From assembly GCA_020439945.1 (NCBI GenBank), contig JAGRPB010000002.1:69835-133834 (forward strand): a stretch of DNA of 64,000 nt, given 5' to 3'. The stretch's first letter is position 1. Every line of letters starts with the position of its first letter. Below, piece by piece: positions 43,601-52,500 of the stretch. The notes below the pieces were generated by a model that was not told the DNA's origin, did not search any database, and saw only the letters and a list, made by a program, of their open reading frames with translations. The DNA comes from Verrucomicrobiia bacterium (GTDB lineage Bacteria; Verrucomicrobiota; Verrucomicrobiia; Verrucomicrobiales; DEV007). A program made the position numbers and the translations under genes.

Positions 43601-43778
43601 GGTCCGCCAGTTCCCAGCCACGCAGTTGGGCCTCGTCGCCGAGGTCGACCAGTTCGTGATTGCGGACGAGATCCTCGGCGGAACGCGAAAGGAGTCGAGC
43701 GACCAGATAGGCCGAAATCGCCGCGGCCACCACGACCAGCAGGGCGATTTTACCGCGGATTCCGAACCGTAGTGACAT
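40635..43778 (-). CDS. Hybrid sensor histidine kinase with two receivers
   Basis: This 1047-residue protein has TM1 (about 10-30), a large periplasmic sensor region (about 31-430), TM2 (about 431-452), a HAMP segment, and a coiled coil (about 505-545). HisKA has His554 in KVSHDLRQPL, and the ATPase has N-box DNLCTNACKFT (about 665-675) and GTGLGLSI. Receiver 1 has Asp858 in TLDIVMPGLDG; receiver 2 has Asp978 in ILDLLMPEMDG. Such multi-receiver kinases run phosphorelays; no Hpt domain is encoded here. The stimulus is unknown. Confidence 0.93.
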   Translation of the reverse strand: MSLRFGIRGKIALLVVVAAAISAYLVARLLSRSAEDLVRNHELVDLGDEAQLRGWELADQVDGLREDLIALRYSLGFQEQLARANADSESLRESAEAACRRYWSRYLRIDVLTWPNGQAEPDVRLIEEKAILADDSAEWAPTPDSFIREGSNRVLLQSEIMRALVKRRHLETGEIVDRWEPVVWASATLAMPDAGPEAPTMVVRILMTLDDAQSPRHLFTLVSPDGKVLVRPDEFEEENGAENDAIFESIITDPEVQEGMRLSADEGAERSPGLVIDEPQVDGLKLFEYLPLASNYWFLEGIPGDALHEAIENDDEEDQNRFLDQLRLECENDGRIGGLRGGVRELRLLSPSPERLESLKAKVTAALADRFGETRVRFHWRQPVACDQIHAWAVRLGLGTVEKKTGYLLIYAVLDDELASSIHQEMTALRRFAFLVAIFAGAIAFMISLFFVKPLQRMTLTAQRVAEADPNRLPSQLRRLVDHLPVSRRDEVGDIARASKRLFEEVLDSQEKLENRVRERTAKLAQANLDLEEANEQLMSLSREKDAFVAKVSHDLRQPLNAIFLQVEALKLSDLDELQAKDVQRIHDHAARELNLVNDILEYQKIIMGAETLVRDEIDIAALLEDLEAAHAPTAKAKGLAFETEAGPNIGTFEADRRRLRQVLDNLCTNACKFTSEGKVRIEAIDRVVGGEPWVEFVVIDTGRGMKPEEQAKAFVPFVSNKQGNEGGTGLGLSICKELCVQMGGKVGFVSEPGEGTRFTVLLPRKATSSRYESGEMSQEMPAAPLSDEEATVEKAAPPAEEKPDPGTEILVIDDDEWIRTLMRRTLEGEGYQVITASDGDEGLRLAKKRFPDAITLDIVMPGLDGWEVLAKLKSDPDTESIPVIMVSVMGDRSESLALGVEDCLVKPVDLGRLSRVMRRVTGRDGERHLLVVDDDNPSREALRRLLVEEGWQPVEAGSGSEALEKLQEVRPAAIILDLLMPEMDGFEFLLELSRHPEWNGIPILVLTGAHPNTQESAFLKRRVDEVIEKGETSARQVIDRLRARLG

Positions 43779-43918
43779 GAGACGCCATTGAACCCCATTT
43801 CCCGATCCATTGCCAGTCGGGAACCAAGGGAAGACGCACGAACTTTCCCCCTCATTCGAGAAAAGGTGGCCGCATCGCGGACTATCACCCGACCGCTCCG
43901 ACCGCTAGAACGACGGGC

Positions 43919-44917
43919 ATGACCAGACGATTTCTTTCCCTGTCGTGCCTCGCCCTCCTCGTTTCGCTCTCGCCCCTGCTCGGCCAGGAAAAGAGCGGCG
44001 ATCCCATTCGCGTCGGCATGATCGGTCTCGACACCTCGCATGCGCTCGCTTTCACGAAGATCCTCCACGATCCCGCCAACCAATACGACGTTCGCGTGGT
44101 CGCCGCGGTTCCGCAATCCAGCGCCGACATCGAGTCCAGCGTCACCCGGATCGACGGCTACGTGGAAACGCTGAGCAAGGATTTCGGCGTGAAAATGTAT
44201 GATTCCATCGAGGCGATGCTGCCCGACGTCGATGTCGTGATGGTGGAAAGCGTCGATGGTCGCCCCCACCTCGAGCAGGCCCGCCCCTCCATCGAGGCGG
44301 GCATTCCCACCTACGTCGACAAGCCCGCCGCCGCTTCGCTGGAAGATGTCATCGCGCTTTTCGATCTCGCCAAAAAACACGGCACGCCCATCTGGAGCGC
44401 GTCGAACCTCCGATTCCACTCCGGCGTGGTCGCCGCGGCGACGGCCGATGTGGGAGACGTCGCCGCCGTTCTCAGTTTCGGACCCGCTTCGCTGGAGGAA
44501 CACCATCTCGATCTCGCCTGGTACGGCATTCACCCGACCGAGGCCTTGTTCACCGTCATCGGCACCGGCTGCCAGAGCGTCACGCGCACTCACACCGACG
44601 GCACCGATGTGGTCACCGGACTCTGGGAAGGCGGCAAGATCGGCACGCTCATCGGCACCCGCGCCTCGAAGACGGTCTACGGCGTGAAGGTGTTCGGTTC
44701 GAAGGCCGTGATCGACGAAAAAGCGGCCGGCGCCTACCCGGAAATGATGGCGGAAATGGTGAAGTTCTTTCACACCAAAAAGCCGCCGGTTTCCGCCGAC
44801 ACCACGATCGAGATTTTCGCCTTCATGGCCGCCGCCGATGAAAGCAAGCGCCGTGGCGGCGCCCCGGTGACGCTGGCCGAGATGATCGAAAAGGCGCGTG
44901 CCGGCTCGAAAAAGTAA
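43919..44917 (+). CDS. Secreted Gfo/Idh/MocA family oxidoreductase
   Basis: This 332-residue protein has a signal peptide (about 1-22). A Rossmann domain follows: RVGMIGLDTSHALAF, DVVMVESVDGRPHLEQ, and the family-typical DKPAAASLEDVIALF in place of EKP. The C-terminal half is the alpha/beta substrate domain. Exported Gfo/Idh proteins are common in PVC bacteria and are thought to act on sugars using tightly bound NAD(P). It is divergent from the hybrid kinase gene and convergent with the esterase gene. Confidence 0.88.
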   Translation: MTRRFLSLSCLALLVSLSPLLGQEKSGDPIRVGMIGLDTSHALAFTKILHDPANQYDVRVVAAVPQSSADIESSVTRIDGYVETLSKDFGVKMYDSIEAMLPDVDVVMVESVDGRPHLEQARPSIEAGIPTYVDKPAAASLEDVIALFDLAKKHGTPIWSASNLRFHSGVVAAATADVGDVAAVLSFGPASLEEHHLDLAWYGIHPTEALFTVIGTGCQSVTRTHTDGTDVVTGLWEGGKIGTLIGTRASKTVYGVKVFGSKAVIDEKAAGAYPEMMAEMVKFFHTKKPPVSADTTIEIFAFMAAADESKRRGGAPVTLAEMIEKARAGSKK

Positions 44918-44923
44918 GACCTA

Positions 44924-44960
44924 AGAGGGTCAGGTCGCGGACCCAACCCTGTTGAGTCAG
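44924..44960. terminator. Hairpin repeat between convergent genes (AACCCT family)
   Basis: AGAGGGT pairs with ACCCTGT across a loop containing CGCGGACCC. The 15-mer CGCGGACCCAACCCT (44936-44950) recurs exactly at 61788-61802. The hairpin sits 7 bp after one stop and just before the convergent stop. Confidence 0.6.
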
Positions 44961-44964
44961 CCGG

Positions 44965-46089
44965 TCAACGAAACAGGCCGCTTCCGAGCCAGCTCTCCAG
45001 GTAGTCGCGCCAGACGAACCATTGGTGCCCGCCTTCGCTGAGGTGGAATTCGTGATCGACACCCTGGTCGGTGAGCCACTGGTGGAAAAACTCGTTTCGC
45101 TCCAGGAGGAAATCGTCCTTCCCACAACCGATCCAGATTTTCTTCCACGACGCCTTCGGATCGAAATCGGCATACTGGGCGGCCACGGCTTCCTTTTTCC
45201 CGGGAACCCCGGAACTGAAGCCGGCCACCCAGCCAAATTTTTCCGGATGATTCAAGCCCAGTTCGAGTGATTGCCCTCCGCCCATGCTGAGACCCGCGAT
45301 GGCGGTGTTCCCAGGTCCGGAAGCGAGGCGATACCGGGTTTCCGCCAAGGGCACGACTTCTCCGAAAAAATCCGCAAACACCGCCGCGTTGTTTTCGCGA
45401 TACCAGGTGTCCTTGTCGTCGAGCGAATCCAGGTCGGCCTGCGGTCGGTGACCATGGCCGTACGGCATCACGATCACGAGCGGCTCGACCTTGCCCGCTG
45501 CGATGAGATTGTCGGCGATGAAATTCGCCCGCCCAATCCTTGTCCAGGCCGAGGCGTCGTCTCCGGATCCGTGGAGGAGATAGAGCACCGGGAAGCGACG
45601 CTCGGGATCGTTCTCGTAACCGGGAGGCGTGTAGACAAAACATTCGCGATCCACCTCCAGCGGTCCCGACCGGTAGACGTGATGATGAACGACGCCGTGA
45701 GGCACGGCCGCCTCCTGCCACGCCGCGGGGGGATCGGCCGGAACCTCGACGAGATTTTCACTGATCCGCCATCCCTTCACCCAGCGATTGTGCGGATCCA
45801 TGGTGTGCATGCCGTCGACCTCGAAATGGTAACTGTAGATGCCGGGTTCCACGGGTCCCAGCGTCAGTTCCCAGAGCCCTCCCTCCCCTTTTTTCAGGAA
45901 GGTCTTGCCCTTGGCGAGTCGTCCCTTGAGTTCCACCGCTCCGGCCTTGGGTGCCTTGAGCCGGAACGTGACGCTGCCGTCCGGACGCACCTCGGGAGAT
46001 TTCGGAAATCCGGCGTCGGGATTGCCGTCAGCGGCGGCGATGGCAGCGATCATGAGAAAACAGGGGAGAAAGATCGGGGGGATTTTCAT
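44965..46089 (-). CDS. Secreted esterase (enterochelin-esterase/feruloyl-esterase type) with CBM48-like N-terminus
   Basis: This 374-residue protein starts at ATG 46089 with a signal peptide (about 1-20). Residues about 25-110 form an early-set/CBM48-like sandwich (VTFRLKAPKAGAVELKG; GIYSYHFEVDG). The rest is an alpha/beta hydrolase of the esterase D group: LYLLHGSGDD, nucleophile in AGLSMGGGQS, acid in CGKDDFL and His in SEGGHQW. Such pairs occur in xylan and feruloyl esterases. Confidence 0.92.
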   Translation of the reverse strand: MKIPPIFLPCFLMIAAIAAADGNPDAGFPKSPEVRPDGSVTFRLKAPKAGAVELKGRLAKGKTFLKKGEGGLWELTLGPVEPGIYSYHFEVDGMHTMDPHNRWVKGWRISENLVEVPADPPAAWQEAAVPHGVVHHHVYRSGPLEVDRECFVYTPPGYENDPERRFPVLYLLHGSGDDASAWTRIGRANFIADNLIAAGKVEPLVIVMPYGHGHRPQADLDSLDDKDTWYRENNAAVFADFFGEVVPLAETRYRLASGPGNTAIAGLSMGGGQSLELGLNHPEKFGWVAGFSSGVPGKKEAVAAQYADFDPKASWKKIWIGCGKDDFLLERNEFFHQWLTDQGVDHEFHLSEGGHQWFVWRDYLESWLGSGLFR

Positions 46090-46178
46090 CGGAGGTTTCT
46101 GAATCGCACGGTCGCCCCCTCCTCGCAATGCCGTTTTTCCGCTCGGTTTCCGACTCAGAATCGCCTAGCCTGACCAAC

Positions 46179-46733
46179 ATGAATCAGGTCCGCGAACATC
46201 TCCGCCTGCTGTCGATTTTTCACTACGTCATCGGGGGATTCCTTTTCCTCTTTTCCCTGTTCCCGGCCATCTACCTGGCGATGGGGCTGATGGTGGTGTT
46301 GATGCCCGAGCCGTCAACTCCCGAAATTTCCGTCTCCGATTCGCCGACGTCCGAACACGCCGCGGAACCGGACTCGGAATCGGGCGGGAAGAACGCGGAA
46401 TCACTCGTTGCCGCGGAAGAAAAGCGCCTCAAGGCCATGGAGGAAGCCGAAGCCGCCCAGGCCATGTTCGGCGGTGTCTTCATCACGATCGGCGCGATCG
46501 GCATCCTGATCCTCTGGGTTTTCGCGATTCTTGTCATCCTCGCGGGCCGACGGTTGGCCAGTCATCGGTCCCACACCTTCTGCCTGATCATCGCCGGCCT
46601 GGAGTGCCTTTTCATGCCCTTCGGAACGATCCTCGGCGTGTTCACCCTGATCGTTCTGATGAAGCCCGAAGCCCGCGTGATCTTCGGGTTGCCCAACCTG
46701 GACGATCCCGATCCCACGAACGCCACCGCGTGA
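46179..46733 (+). CDS. Membrane protein of unknown function
   Basis: This 184-residue protein starts at ATG 46179. It has an N-terminal TM helix (about 13-41), an acidic linker rich in Glu/Ser/Ala (about 44-90) and two more TM helices (about 92-120 and 127-160). No catalytic motif is visible. It is divergent from the esterase and convergent with hldD. The helix-linker-helix pattern resembles small DUF4870-like membrane proteins, but I cannot assign it. Confidence 0.7.
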   Translation: MNQVREHLRLLSIFHYVIGGFLFLFSLFPAIYLAMGLMVVLMPEPSTPEISVSDSPTSEHAAEPDSESGGKNAESLVAAEEKRLKAMEEAEAAQAMFGGVFITIGAIGILILWVFAILVILAGRRLASHRSHTFCLIIAGLECLFMPFGTILGVFTLIVLMKPEARVIFGLPNLDDPDPTNATA

Positions 46734-46760
46734 TTCTGACGCGTCGACCGGGACAAGCCC

Positions 46761-47762
46761 CTACTCGCCGAGACCAAGCCCCTTGGCGAGATAGTTTCGC
46801 ACATAATCGGCCACCGCTTCACGCAGTGAGGCAATCGGGTGGTCGTAACCCGCTTCGCGAAGCTTGGCGATGTTGGCGCAGGTGTAATACTGGTATTTTT
46901 CGCGCAGGCTTTCCGGCATTTCGACAAAGTCGATCCGCGGTTCCAGGTCCAGGGCCGCGAAGATGGCCTCGGCGAGATCGATCCACGAATTGGCGACGCC
47001 GGAACCGAGATTGAACAGCCCGCCGGCCTGGGGTTGATCGGCGAGGAACAGTGTCATGGCCACGGCGTCTTTCACGTAGAGGAAATCGCGCTGCTGACGA
47101 CCGTGTTCGTAGTCGGGTCGGTAGCTCTTGAATAGTCCCACCTTCCCGGTTTCCCGGATCTGGGCGAAGGCCTTGTGAACCACGCTGCGCATGTCGCCCT
47201 TGTGACCCTCGTTGGGTCCGTAGACGTTGAAATACTTGAGCCCCACGATGCGGTCGAGGAAGCCGTGGCGCCGGGCGTAGAGGTCGAACAGGTGCTTCGA
47301 ATACCCGTACATGTTCAGCGGACGAAGCAGGTGCAGGTCCTCGAGTTGATCATCCATGCCGTTGGCGCCATCACCGTAGGTGGCGGCGGACGAGGCGTAG
47401 ACAAAGCGGGCGTTTCGTTCCAGCGACCAGCGCGCCAGCCGCTTGGTGTACTCGAAATTGTTCCGCATCAGGTAGTCGGTATCCTTTTCCGTGGTGGCGG
47501 AGCAGGCGCCGAGGTGGAAGACCTTGCCGATGCCCCCGAGATCGTCGCCCCGATCCACGGCCGCGAGCAGATCGTCGGCATCCAGGTAGTCGGCGAATTT
47601 CAGCGGCACGAGGTTTTTCCATTTCTCGTCGGCGTGAAGCCGGTCGGAAACGAGGATGTTCTCGAAGCCGCGTTCGTTCAGCGCCCAGACGATGGCGCTG
47701 CCGATGAATCCGGCGCCGCCGGTGACGAGAATGCGGGTGTCGGTCGGGTTTTCCATCATCAA
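46761..47762 (-). CDS. hldD: ADP-L-glycero-D-manno-heptose 6-epimerase
   Basis: This 333-residue extended SDR has the NAD(P) loop GGAGFIGSAIVWALNERG, a catalytic Ser in YASSAATYGDG, and Tyr-x3-Lys in MYGYSKHLFD. FNVYGPNE and QQRDFLYVKD match HldD/RfaD closely. It makes the heptose precursor for the LPS inner core, showing that the organism builds a heptose-containing outer-membrane glycolipid. It is followed after 20 bp by the antiporter gene on the same strand. Confidence 0.93.
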   Translation of the reverse strand: MMMENPTDTRILVTGGAGFIGSAIVWALNERGFENILVSDRLHADEKWKNLVPLKFADYLDADDLLAAVDRGDDLGGIGKVFHLGACSATTEKDTDYLMRNNFEYTKRLARWSLERNARFVYASSAATYGDGANGMDDQLEDLHLLRPLNMYGYSKHLFDLYARRHGFLDRIVGLKYFNVYGPNEGHKGDMRSVVHKAFAQIRETGKVGLFKSYRPDYEHGRQQRDFLYVKDAVAMTLFLADQPQAGGLFNLGSGVANSWIDLAEAIFAALDLEPRIDFVEMPESLREKYQYYTCANIAKLREAGYDHPIASLREAVADYVRNYLAKGLGLGE

Positions 47763-47782
47763 ACAAAAACAGGAAGGTTCGT

Positions 47783-48772
47783 TCAGGCTCCGGTGGCGGG
47801 CGCGATTCGATCAAAGTAGAGGAAGACGACGTAGGCGCCGTAGCCGAGCAGGAGGATGGCACCCTCGGCGCGCCCGATCTTCTGGCGGGTGAGCATCATG
47901 GGCAGCATGGCCACGGTGAAGGCCCCCATCACGGCGAGATCGACCACGGAAATTTCCGCGATGACCATGGGCTTGGCCAACGCGGTGAATCCCATCACAC
48001 AGAGCAGGTTGAAGATGCAGGAACCGACCACGTTGCCGATGATGATGTCGCCCTCGCGCTTCATGGCGGCGACGACGGAGGTGGCGAGCTCGGGAACGGA
48101 GGTGGCGAAGGCGACCAGGGTCAGCGAGATGACGGAACTGGGAACGCCGAGTCGTTCCGCCAGATTGACGCCCCCTTTTTTCAACCATTCCGCCCCGAAA
48201 TAGAGCGCCACGAGCCCGATGAGAATGAGTCCGAGGAGTTTCCACAAAGGCTCGGACTCGACCTGGTCCTTCGCCCCGAACTCTTCCTCGAATTCCTTGA
48301 GCACCTCGGGATTCTTTTCGCGTTTCGATTCCCAGATGCAATAAACGGTGTAGGCGATGACCCCGACGGCGAGCACGATGCCTTCCCCGCGGCCGAGTTG
48401 GCGATCCCAGATCATCCAGACGAATACTCCGGTGGTGAGCAGCAGGATCGGCATGTCGCGCCGCAGCAATTCCGCCTTCACCGCCAACCCATAGAGCAGT
48501 GCGCTGATGCCGAGAATGAGACCGATGTTGCAGATGTTCGACCCGATGACATTGCCCACCGCCATGTCGGCGAGACCCTCGAAGTTGAACTGGTAACTCA
48601 CGAACAACTCCGGCGAGCTGGTTCCGAAAGCGACCACGGTCAGACCGACCACCAGCGGGCTGATGCCGAGACGCACGGCCAGCTTCGCCGAGGCGCCGAC
48701 GAGCCATTCGGCCCCGAAATACAGAGCCACCAATCCCGCGACGAGCCAGAGGATGTCGATAAGCACAGGCAT
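47783..48772 (-). CDS. Calcium/sodium antiporter (CaCA, YrbG type)
   Basis: This 329-residue protein has about ten TM helices in two inverted repeats. The alpha-repeat motifs are AFGTSSPELF with GNVIGSNICNIGLIL, and AFATSVPELATS with GNVVGSCIFNLL. The acidic loop between the halves (EFEEEFGAKDQVESE) is typical. It exchanges Ca2+ or K+ for Na+ across the inner membrane. It lies upstream of hldD in the same direction. Confidence 0.93.
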   Translation of the reverse strand: MPVLIDILWLVAGLVALYFGAEWLVGASAKLAVRLGISPLVVGLTVVAFGTSSPELFVSYQFNFEGLADMAVGNVIGSNICNIGLILGISALLYGLAVKAELLRRDMPILLLTTGVFVWMIWDRQLGRGEGIVLAVGVIAYTVYCIWESKREKNPEVLKEFEEEFGAKDQVESEPLWKLLGLILIGLVALYFGAEWLKKGGVNLAERLGVPSSVISLTLVAFATSVPELATSVVAAMKREGDIIIGNVVGSCIFNLLCVMGFTALAKPMVIAEISVVDLAVMGAFTVAMLPMMLTRQKIGRAEGAILLLGYGAYVVFLYFDRIAPATGA

Positions 48773-48852
48773 GAAACAGGGGCACCCTTGCGCGCCGCGA
48801 CGTTTTTTCCAATGAAATCGCTCGCCGCCTCGGGATCAACGATCGCCGCGAC

Positions 48853-49545
48853 TCAATCCTTTTTCGGTTCGGCGGCGGGCAGGAACCACGAACCCAACCA
48901 CGAGATGACGTTGAAGACTCCATCGACGTGGGCCGCGCTCGCCGCGCGCATCATCCTCTCAACGCCCAGTTTCTCCTCGAGGCAACTGAACGGCTTGGGC
49001 CGCATCTCGTCGATGACGCGGCGCACCCGCTCGGTCGCGTCCAGTTCGACCGGCAGCGTGAGGAGATTGTATCCCGCCACCATGGACCAGCCCGCGCACA
49101 GCACCATGACGCCGGTCTTGCCGAACCCGGGCAGAATGATCATCAACAAACCGAGCACCACCAGCGGCAGGCTCAACCACATGGTCGCCCGAATGGCGGA
49201 GACCCGCCAATGCAGGGGATGATGTCCCTCCCGATGCTGGAGGACGTGACCGGCCTCGTGAGCCGCGATGCCCAGCGCCGCGTAGGTGGAGCCGGAAAAA
49301 TGCTGCGGCGCCAGGGTGAGACGCTTCCGAGCCGGGTCGTAGAAATCGGCAAAGAGTCCCCGGCCGCGGACGATTTCCACCACTTCGATGCCGCGCGCCA
49401 TGAGGATGCGACGCGCCAGCTCGGCTCCGGTGAGGCCCGAGGCGGCGATGTTTTTCAGTTCCTCGTCGTAGGCTTTGCGGAATTTGCCGCGCACCCACAT
49501 GGTGAGGGCGAGGACGACGATAAACAGTAGCAGGAAGAGCTGCAT
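48853..49545 (-). CDS. Membrane zinc metallopeptidase (YugP-like)
   Basis: This 230-residue protein has an N-terminal TM helix and then SGLTGAELARRILMARGI. The zinc motif is HEAGH in GIAAHEAGHVLQHREGH, with later TM helices (about 120-165). DATERVRRVIDEMRP completes the YugP/DUF-type family pattern. Function is presumed membrane protein turnover. Confidence 0.9.
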   Translation of the reverse strand: MQLFLLLFIVVLALTMWVRGKFRKAYDEELKNIAASGLTGAELARRILMARGIEVVEIVRGRGLFADFYDPARKRLTLAPQHFSGSTYAALGIAAHEAGHVLQHREGHHPLHWRVSAIRATMWLSLPLVVLGLLMIILPGFGKTGVMVLCAGWSMVAGYNLLTLPVELDATERVRRVIDEMRPKPFSCLEEKLGVERMMRAASAAHVDGVFNVISWLGSWFLPAAEPKKD

Positions 49546-49634
49546 CGGAAGCCAAGGAACCGGCGAATCACCGGCTTGGCAAGTCCATCAATCGGCTGGC
49601 CTTCGCCGCCATTGATCGCTTCCCCACTACCGGT

Positions 49635-50357
49635 TCAGCTTTGCGGGGGGATCACGCCCACCTCTTCCGCGGCGGCCCCGGGATCCATATGACGGACGTC
49701 GGTTGCCCGTTCCGCGAAGATGGTGTCCTCGGCGATGTTGGCGGCGTGATCGCCGATCCGCTCGAGACAACGGACGATGAAAATGAGGTGAAAGTAGACT
49801 TTCAAATGGGTGGTGTCCCGCTCGATGGCCTTGGTGAATTCCTTGATCATCTTGCGATGCATCTTGTCCAGTTCCTCGTCACGCTCCACGAGCGCGATCC
49901 CCAGCGCTACATCACCCTCGGAGTAGGCGCGAATGGCATCCCGAAGCATTCCCGACGAGAGGTCATAGATGGCTTCGATCTGCTGGATCTCCGGAATTTC
50001 GGAGAATTTCAACACCTTCCGAGCGCGGCGGGCGATGCTCTCGGCCTGGTCGGAGACCCGCTCCAGGTTGTTCGCCACTTTCATGCCCGCGAGGACCTCG
50101 CGGAGATCGCTGGCGACCGGATTGAATCGCATCAGGATCTCGAAGCCTTCACGGTCGATCTGCCGTTCGAGATTGTTAACGTCCTCATCCTCCGCGATCG
50201 CCTCGTTGCAGAGTTCCGCATTCCGGGTCAGGAGCCCCTTGATCGCGTTTTCGAGGTTCTGCTGGGTGATGCTGGCCATCGTCAGGACGTGGCTGCGGGC
50301 ATCTTTGAGGGCGACATCGAAGGCCGCCAGCGTATGGGAAGTTCCGTTTTCAGGCAT
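49635..50357 (-). CDS. phoU: Phosphate signalling regulator PhoU
   Basis: This 240-residue protein starts at ATG 50357. It is a two-repeat helical bundle with the family motifs EDEDVNNLERQIDREGFEILMRFNPVASDLREVLAGMKVANNLERVSDQAESIA and LIFIVRCLERIGDHAANIAED (metal-binding E/D-x3-D pattern). PhoU links Pst transport state to the PhoR/PhoB system and limits phosphate uptake. It is the last gene of the minus-strand phosphate cluster. No phoR or phoB gene is in the window. Confidence 0.95.
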   Translation of the reverse strand: MPENGTSHTLAAFDVALKDARSHVLTMASITQQNLENAIKGLLTRNAELCNEAIAEDEDVNNLERQIDREGFEILMRFNPVASDLREVLAGMKVANNLERVSDQAESIARRARKVLKFSEIPEIQQIEAIYDLSSGMLRDAIRAYSEGDVALGIALVERDEELDKMHRKMIKEFTKAIERDTTHLKVYFHLIFIVRCLERIGDHAANIAEDTIFAERATDVRHMDPGAAAEEVGVIPPQS

Positions 50358-50443
50358 GAGAAATGTCAGGTATTTAAATCGGGGCTCGTTCACGTCACAA
50401 CTTTTTGTTCATCAGGAGTCAGCATCGCACCACTCCTCATTGC

Positions 50444-51298
50444 TCAGGCGGCGACCGTTTCCACCGGGCGCAGTTCCGTTTCGTTCTCCTCGCCCTCTTC
50501 GAGCAGGGCCGATTCCCCGTCCGGTAGCGCCGTCTTTCGCAGAGCCTTTTCGGCCTGGAAATCATCGTAGCTAATCAGAGAAAATTCGCCAGGTTCGGTT
50601 TCCACGATCGCGGTGAGCGATTCGACCCAGTCGCCGCTGTTCAGGTAGTGAACGTCGCCCAGCATCTTGTCGGCCGCCGTATGAATATGGCCGCAAATGA
50701 TCCCACGGCAACCTCTGGTCCGGGCAAACTGGTGCAGTTGTTCCTCGTAGCGGCCAACGAAACTCACCGCCGATTTCACCCGCGCCTTGACCTCCTTGCT
50801 CAACGAAAAGTAGCCCTTCCCGCGCCAGGCGCGCCAGCGATTGTAGAGGCGATTGATGCGAAGAAGAATCTCGTAGCCGTAGGACCCCAGGATCGCGACC
50901 GCCTTGCAACTCGTCGTGACGGAATCAAATCCATCGCCATGGACGATGAGGTACTTTCCTTTCGGCGTTTGGTGGATGTATTCGTGCTCAAGGATCAGGT
51001 TTCCAAACGCGATGGGCAGGAAACGCTCGAGAATGTCATCGTGATTGCCGCGGAGGTAGATCACCTCGGTGTCCTCCTTTTCCATTTTCTTGAGGACGGT
51101 GCGGATGAACTTGGTGTGAGCGTCCCGCCACTTCCCCCCGCTCTTCAGCGCCCATCCATCGACGATGTCGCCATTCAGGATGAGCCGCTTGCAACGACTC
51201 GCCTTGAGAAACTCGATGGCTTCGGCGGCCTTGGAATCCTTCGTCCCGAGATGGACGTCGGAAATGATGATCGACTCGTATACCTTTTTCTCTTTCAT
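50444..51298 (-). CDS. LpxH/PlcP-like metallophosphoesterase (candidate phospholipase C for lipid remodelling)
   Basis: This 284-residue calcineurin-like phosphoesterase has all five metal blocks: SDVHLG, NGDIVDGW, RGNHDD, HGDGFD and CGHIHTAAD. It would normally be labelled UDP-2,3-diacylglucosamine diphosphatase. However, the PlcP phospholipase C of rhizobia and marine bacteria carries the same label, and PlcP works with a GT4 glycosyltransferase to replace phospholipids when phosphate is scarce. Here the gene overlaps a GT4 gene by 4 bp and lies between pstB and phoU, which favours the PlcP role. The low-identity LpxH alternative remains open. Confidence 0.75.
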   Translation of the reverse strand: MKEKKVYESIIISDVHLGTKDSKAAEAIEFLKASRCKRLILNGDIVDGWALKSGGKWRDAHTKFIRTVLKKMEKEDTEVIYLRGNHDDILERFLPIAFGNLILEHEYIHQTPKGKYLIVHGDGFDSVTTSCKAVAILGSYGYEILLRINRLYNRWRAWRGKGYFSLSKEVKARVKSAVSFVGRYEEQLHQFARTRGCRGIICGHIHTAADKMLGDVHYLNSGDWVESLTAIVETEPGEFSLISYDDFQAEKALRKTALPDGESALLEEGEENETELRPVETVAA

Positions 51299-52452
51299 GC
51301 AGCCTCAGCGGGTTCGAATTCGAGGGGGTCTGCTTTTTCGGGAGATTGCCGGCGGATCAGATCCTTCAATCGATTTTCGAACCGCTTGACCACTTTCTTC
51401 CAGCGCACCTTTCGGGCGCTTTTCCGGGCCTCTTCGCGAACGGAGGCAAGCTCTTCGTTTCGCAGGGCCTCCACGGCCGCCTCGATGAACGCGTCCTCGT
51501 CGCCAAAAGGCACGGTGAATCCGTTTTCACCATTCACGATGTGCTGGCGGGCCGCCGCATAGTCGAAGGCGATCACGCCCAGTCCACTCGCCATGGCTTC
51601 GAGCGTGACGTTGCCGAAGGTCTCGGTCAGGCTGGGAAACACGAAGATGTCCGCCCACGTATAGTGTCGGACCAGATCGTCCCCGAAACGCACGCCGGCG
51701 TAGATGAATTCCGGATGTTGCAGTTTCAAATCCGCCAGCTTCGGGCCGTCACCCACGAAGACGCCCCGGAAATCGGGAAACCGCCGCTGCAGTTCAGTGA
51801 AGGTTTTCACCACCAGGGGCAGGTTTTTTTCCGCCGCGATCCGGCCGACATACAGACCCACCATGCCGCCTTCGCCGGCGCCCCAGCGCTTCCGCATCAG
51901 GAGATTGCGTTGCTTGGGCGAAAAAAGCTTCGTATCCACCCCCTTCGGGAGAAGCTCCAGGTTTTCGAACCCCTGGCGATCCAGTTCGGCGATGACGTCG
52001 CTCGACGGAACGAAGGTGCAATGCGACCGATTGTGGACGTGTCGCAGATAGCGCATCGTGGCCCGCTCCAGCAACGGCAACTGGTAGTGCGCCATGTACT
52101 GCTGGAAGTTGGTGTGAAATCCGCTCGCCACCGGAATGCGCAAGGCACGGGCGGCGTTGATGGCGGAGGCGCCCAGTGGCGTTTCGGTCGCCACGTAGAT
52201 GACGTCGGGCCGCCGCCGGTACCACTTGGCCTGCAGGATCAAACGAATCGGCAGGCCGACGCGAACTTCGGGATAGCCCGGCAGGGATACCGAGGGAACT
52301 TTCATCCCCTCTTCTTCGCAGGCGAGAACCGCGGGTCGAATGACATCGACCTCGTTACCACGATCCCGCAGCCCGTGGACGAGCCGCTGCAAGGTGGTGG
52401 CCACTCCGTTGGGTTGCGGGGCGTAGGTATCGGTAACGAAAGTGATTTTCAT
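51295..52452 (-). CDS. GT4 glycosyltransferase (SqdX/Agt-like, candidate diacylglycerol glycosyltransferase)
   Basis: This 385-residue GT-B enzyme starts at ATG 52452 (MKITFVTDTYAPQPNGVATTLQRLV). Acceptor-side features are FHTNFQQYMAHYQ and PSSDVIAELDRQGFENLELLPKGVDTKLFSP. The donor-side EX7E block is FPSLTETFGNVTLEAMASGLG. The whole pattern resembles SqdX (sulfolipid) and Agt-type enzymes that glycosylate diacylglycerol. Overlap with the phosphoesterase gene and placement in the pst cluster support glycolipid synthesis. A mannosyltransferase role (MgtA/PimB) is the main alternative. Confidence 0.8.
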   Translation of the reverse strand: MKITFVTDTYAPQPNGVATTLQRLVHGLRDRGNEVDVIRPAVLACEEEGMKVPSVSLPGYPEVRVGLPIRLILQAKWYRRRPDVIYVATETPLGASAINAARALRIPVASGFHTNFQQYMAHYQLPLLERATMRYLRHVHNRSHCTFVPSSDVIAELDRQGFENLELLPKGVDTKLFSPKQRNLLMRKRWGAGEGGMVGLYVGRIAAEKNLPLVVKTFTELQRRFPDFRGVFVGDGPKLADLKLQHPEFIYAGVRFGDDLVRHYTWADIFVFPSLTETFGNVTLEAMASGLGVIAFDYAAARQHIVNGENGFTVPFGDEDAFIEAAVEALRNEELASVREEARKSARKVRWKKVVKRFENRLKDLIRRQSPEKADPLEFEPAEAA

Positions 52453-52500
52453 CTTACGAATTCCGACAAAATCCTTAAGTTCCTTTAAAGAATTCACAAT